Shown in pieces: positions 60,515-64,000 of a stretch of DNA of 64,000 nucleotides. The stretch covers positions 1,302,001 through 1,366,000 of the forward strand of contig VICG01000011.1 in NCBI GenBank assembly GCA_008692225.1, in the 5' to 3' direction. This DNA comes from Monilinia fructicola. Lineage: Eukaryota > Ascomycota > Leotiomycetes > Helotiales > Sclerotiniaceae. The notes below the pieces were generated by a model. It saw only the letters and a program-made list of their open reading frames with translations, was not told where the DNA came from and searched no databases. Position 1 is the stretch's first letter; each line of letters opens with the position of its first letter. The translations under genes and the position numbers were made by a program.

Positions 60515-62070
60515 TCACTTGGTCTCAAAACTGTATCTCAGCCATCCCGAAAGAGCATTCAAACTCTCCACATCTCACTGTCTCATCAGGCTCCGTCATC
60601 AGTTCCATGACTCTAGTTTTGAGACCCAATTTCTCCAACTGATACCTCTTTTCAGGAACTTCCTTAACCAAATATCCTACATCATTGCATGCAATAGCAA
60701 GAACTTGCTTGTCATTCTCCCAAGGCTTGCTCATAATTTCTGCGAGCTTCTTGCATAACTCGCCTTGTTCATAATCAAGGATTTTGCGAGCATTCTCGGC
60801 CCAAAACACTTGGTTGCGATGGGCGCGTGACCAACGGAGATGGCCGGAATGGACCTCGGCAGCATATTCATCAAATGTGGTTTGAGTCTTCGTGTGCTCT
60901 TCTAGCATTTCGCTCAATTTCTTGAGATCCTCCAAGAGATCCTCGTCTGTGAGATGACGGCCATTCAGATTCTGTAAGAGAGCTGGGAGACGAGCGAAGA
61001 CTGCCACAGGAAGTAATGAACTTTGATTCGAAGAAAGGAGGTTGTATAGAGAAGATATTAACAATCGAGTCGTCTTTTCCTTTGGTGACAATCTCAAAAG
61101 TTGCGCATAAAGTGGAATGATATCGTACTCGCTAGAAATTTATTAGTCGTCCGTCATTACGAGGCTCTATTATGAACAATACTTACTCCTCGAGTCCCTC
61201 TCCGATCGAAGCACCCTCAAAACTTAATTGCCACAAGACTAGCAGGACGTGATATAGTAACTGCAATCCAACTCCGCCACCTAATGTCCCCTCTGGTCCG
61301 CTTCGAAGACTTGCAGACCCGCTCCATAATGTCGACGCAGAGTCGCCATTGGCAACCCCTGCGGCCGATTCTAGGATTGCAACCAAAGGTTCGATTGTCT
61401 CTGACCTCTGATTCCAGAACAACTCTCTCGATTTCTTGCCTTGTAACAACGATGAGTATTGTAAAACGGCTATATCTTGTAGACCACCATCCGAGCTCTT
61501 TGCCAATGTTGACAAGTAGTGCAGCAATTTTGGCATTGCCTCCAAGGCATTTTTGGATGCATCTTTGGAGCCTGAGATTATGCTTGTGAGGACCGTAGAA
61601 GTGAGTAAAGGTATGGGGCTTTCGAGGTCATTGGAAGATTGGCCAAGTAGTGGAAGGAAGGGTCTATAGGGGTCATCGTGTTCCGAAAGAGTCTTTGATA
61701 ACGTCGGGATTCCTATTCAGTCCATATCAGTACTTGAGCGGATATCACATAAAGTGGCAGATATAATACCATCAAGTAAGTCGCCTAACAAGACTAAAAT
61801 ATACTGAACAACATCCGGGCGCTTTGCTCTCGTCGCCGATTCCAAGACACTTGATTCTCCTTCCGAACCAACAAACAGTGTTCTGTACGCATCCGGATCT
61901 TTCTCTACGGTCTCCTTTCTTTGCTCTTTTCTCACTTTGTCGACAGCTCGGATCTTGCTCAATTGATCATCGGTGATTGTGCCAGCTCGTACAGCGCCAT
62001 CCCAGGGTATTGGTCGTTGGCGGATGTTGTTCATCAACGAATGGAGATAAGTGGGGGGATCGAGAGACAT
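60515..62070 (-). CDS. VMA13: V-type proton ATPase subunit H
   Basis: Exons 62070-61770, 61712-61187 and 61131-60515 (introns 57 and 55 bp). The start is MSLDPPTYLHSLMNNIRQRP, with WDGAVRAGTITDDQLSKIRA and LVLLGDLLDGIPTLSKTLSE across the first junction; the HEAT-like middle (LLYHVLLVLWQLSFEGASIG, EYDIIPLYAQLLRLSPKEKT) leads to the conserved C-terminal block TDEDLLEDLKKLSEMLEEHT, TFDEYAAEVHSGHLRWSRAH and SKPWENDKQVLAIACNDVGY. Subunit H bridges V1 and the stalk, and silences free V1; the complex acidifies vacuole and Golgi. Length about 480 residues is normal. One extra base near 60570-60573 shifts the last 20 residues: as written they read CGEFECSFGMAEIQF, corrected they read WESLNALSGWLRYSFETK, the usual end. 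Confidence 0.93.
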
Positions 62071-62738
62071 GATGAAATTACTACTCGGCTCCTTGGGGTA
62101 TCAAAATGTTGCGGAGCGAGTGTATGTTATCTCTTCGTGATTTTGTACTTGTTGGTTATATTGATCTGTTGATTGTTGATTCAAGCTCCAAGGTAGCTCT
62201 TATCGAGGGAAGGCGCTAGTGGAGCCCGCTTGCTCGCTAGAGCGTGACTTTTGTGGCTGGGGGAGCTTATTAGGTTCCAGGTTCCTTCAGATTAGGAATA
62301 TAACGAACGGTAAGGAAATATTATATCATAAACTTCAAGACTGTAATTGTTTCTTCTGCTTGAATGATTGAACGTTCTACTGAGTATTTATTAATGTTTA
62401 CCACTCAAAGTTTGTTAGATTAGACTGCAACGTTTCCAAATCATTGTTAAAAGGGAGCTATGACTATCATTACTGCAGTAGAAACGCTTTAATTATGTTC
62501 CCAGGACACTACCTAATCATTTTTACGAACCTCATGCAGGTCATTCATATTCCCAATCCACCAAGAGATGTTTGTTTGTGATTATGATTTTGTTGCGATA
62601 TTCTGAAGACCTAGATCGCTCGAGCCCATAATTTCATGCAAACCAAAGCTCTCATCGGTTTTATTCAAGTATGAGAACTGCCTAGACGCCTTCTATACAC
62701 CCTAGAAATTCCATTTACTAAACTTATCCACGAATGAC
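62071..62738. other. Intergenic spacer
   Basis: About 670 bp between two minus-strand genes; presumed promoter of the V-ATPase H gene and 3' UTR of the Ric1 gene. No other feature seen. Confidence 0.5.
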
Positions 62739-64000
62739 CTAATGGTGGGAGGAAAAGTAGTCCGCTTCACTATCTCCTTGAGACACCCCGGGACTTGAAC
62801 CTCCATGGGCACCATTTCCATTTCCATTGGCATCTTTGACTGGTCGAGGCGCCTTTAATTTTGTGCCTTCAAACATAAAGCTCGTTGCTTCTCGGTCATT
62901 CTTGGGACTTCTAAGGCTGACCATCTCCAATGCCTCCATTAAAGTAGCCCCGGTTTCGTCGAGAGCAGTTAAGAATCTTGCAAGTTCTTTACACAACTCC
63001 CAATCCTCTTCATCCTTTGCCCGAGAAAGTAGCCGAACGAGTTGTTCTGAGCTAGAGCTCAGTTCTTCGAAAGTATGAAGAATTAGCAAGTATCCACCAG
63101 CTGTCTTCAAAGAGCCTCTTTGTAATGATTCTTCAAATAGCTCTTGTGGCGGCGGGAGATATGTGAATAACGTCCGCCATGACCTCACTTCCGTCTTACG
63201 AGTGCATTGAACAACGATATCCAGGTACTGAGGGAATGAAGACAAAAATGATAAGACTCCTGGCAGTAAAGCTGCCTCTGGTGACGGTGGCGTATCCACT
63301 TCTTCATCAAGAACATTGTGTAACAAAATTTCGAGTGAATGCGCAAAGTACTCAAGATTCTGATACTGGTGAGCTAAATGTAAAGCTGCCGAAGAATCGA
63401 ATCGAGATAAATGGAAACGAAGTACTTGCGGGATAAATAGATGGGTCTAGATTGTACGTTAACACGAATCATGTATTTCACTCAAAATCTATACATACCC
63501 TTATTGTGAATTTGAAAAAGGCAAAATTCACATCGCGACGCTGAACTATATCAGACTCGAGGCCAAGAAGAATGCCCTTGCCCAGTAGAACCGATAGAGG
63601 ATAGAAATCAATTGGAATAGAGACCGTGGCGGGAAGTTCGCGGCCTAATTCTGATGGAGCTGAGCGGAGGACATCCTGAACCTCAGGCCATGCTTTAATC
63701 TCATTGCCTTCAAAGAACCAAAGCGCGTCTCTTAGCCCATTCCCTTGCCCATGATCACCCAATTCTTCAGTAGATTCGGTATTCCTAGGTGGGTTCGCCA
63801 AAGGTTGATCTCTCATCAGAGCATAGAATTCGACGTTCTGTGCAATAACTCGCATATCATATTTGAGTTTGCGTTCATCATTAAGTGATGGTTGTAGTAA
63901 AACAAGCTTGCCGTCAACCAAGAAAAGAACAGTCGCGACAGCCACATCTTGTGATGGGTCTCCTTCTAATATTTGTTCATCTGGCAGAATCCAACTGAGG
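62739..64000 (-). CDS. RIC1: Ric1, subunit of the Ric1-Rgp1 exchange factor for Ypt6/Rab6 (C-terminal part)
   Basis: Exon 63446-62739 and an upstream exon from 63499 that stays open to the window edge, joined by a 52-bp phase-0 intron (GTATGT ... ATCTAG). The start lies outside the window. The seen part includes LFLVDGKLVLLQPSLNDERK and DVNFAFFKFTIR, then the RIC1 domain: AALHLAHQYQNLEYFAHSLE, ILLHNVLDEEVDTPPSPEAA, VLSFLSSFPQYLDIVVQCTR, KTEVRSWRTLFTYLPPPQEL, FEESLQRGSLKTAGGYLLIL, and a charged tail. Ric1 with Rgp1 is the nucleotide exchange factor for the Golgi GTPase Ypt6. No frame problem in this part. Confidence 0.88.

Overview
The window is nuclear DNA of a filamentous ascomycete. Genes are split by 49-200 bp introns with GTAAGT/GTATGT-type donors, and the conserved genes are fungal orthologues (Puf6, Gir2, Acl4, Ish1/Msc1, Ric1, Vma13, an AAAP amino-acid permease). 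Gene structure and protein style suggest Leotiomycetes (Botrytis/Sclerotinia/Monilinia-like). That placement is an inference made without a search.

Layout. 0-6.3 kb is conserved: the Acl4 C-terminus, Gir2 and Puf6 (divergent), and an auxin-efflux-carrier-type transporter. 6.3-9.2 kb holds a clearly decayed phosphoglycerate-mutase-like gene. 9.2-15.1 kb is one nine-exon gene on the minus strand for a roughly 1750-residue protein with a Hint (hedgehog/intein) fold in its first third and hydrophobic segments near the C-terminus. 15.1-22.9 kb is gene-poor and contains a tRNA-derived, SINE-like unit. 22.9-39.3 kb is an accessory block: a same-strand series of about a dozen very small split genes, mostly predicted coiled coils, some intact and many broken, with a 402-bp MITE among them, ending in a larger acidic hypothetical gene. 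39.3-42.9 kb is non-coding and repeat-bearing. 42.9-64 kb is conserved again: a membrane Kelch protein, Ish1/Msc1, a small mitochondrial-type protein, a secreted sequon-repeat protein with a hydrophobin-like tail, an AAAP permease, GcvT, V-ATPase subunit H and Ric1.

A theme across the window: many otherwise normal conserved genes (GcvT, V-ATPase H, the AAAP permease, the Kelch gene, Gir2, the Hint gene) each carry one to three small indels, often one extra base in an A/T, G or C run. Exon phases close only if these are corrected. Assembly error is the simplest explanation, so frameshifts alone should not be read as gene death here. In contrast, the mutase pseudogene and several small coiled-coil genes also carry in-frame stop codons, which supports true decay.

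Most functional links are ordinary housekeeping: ribosome biogenesis and translation (Acl4, Puf6, Gir2), vacuole/Golgi (Vma13, Ric1), mitochondria (GcvT). The unusual content is the Hint gene, the small coiled-coil gene series, and the sequon-repeat hydrophobin-like gene.
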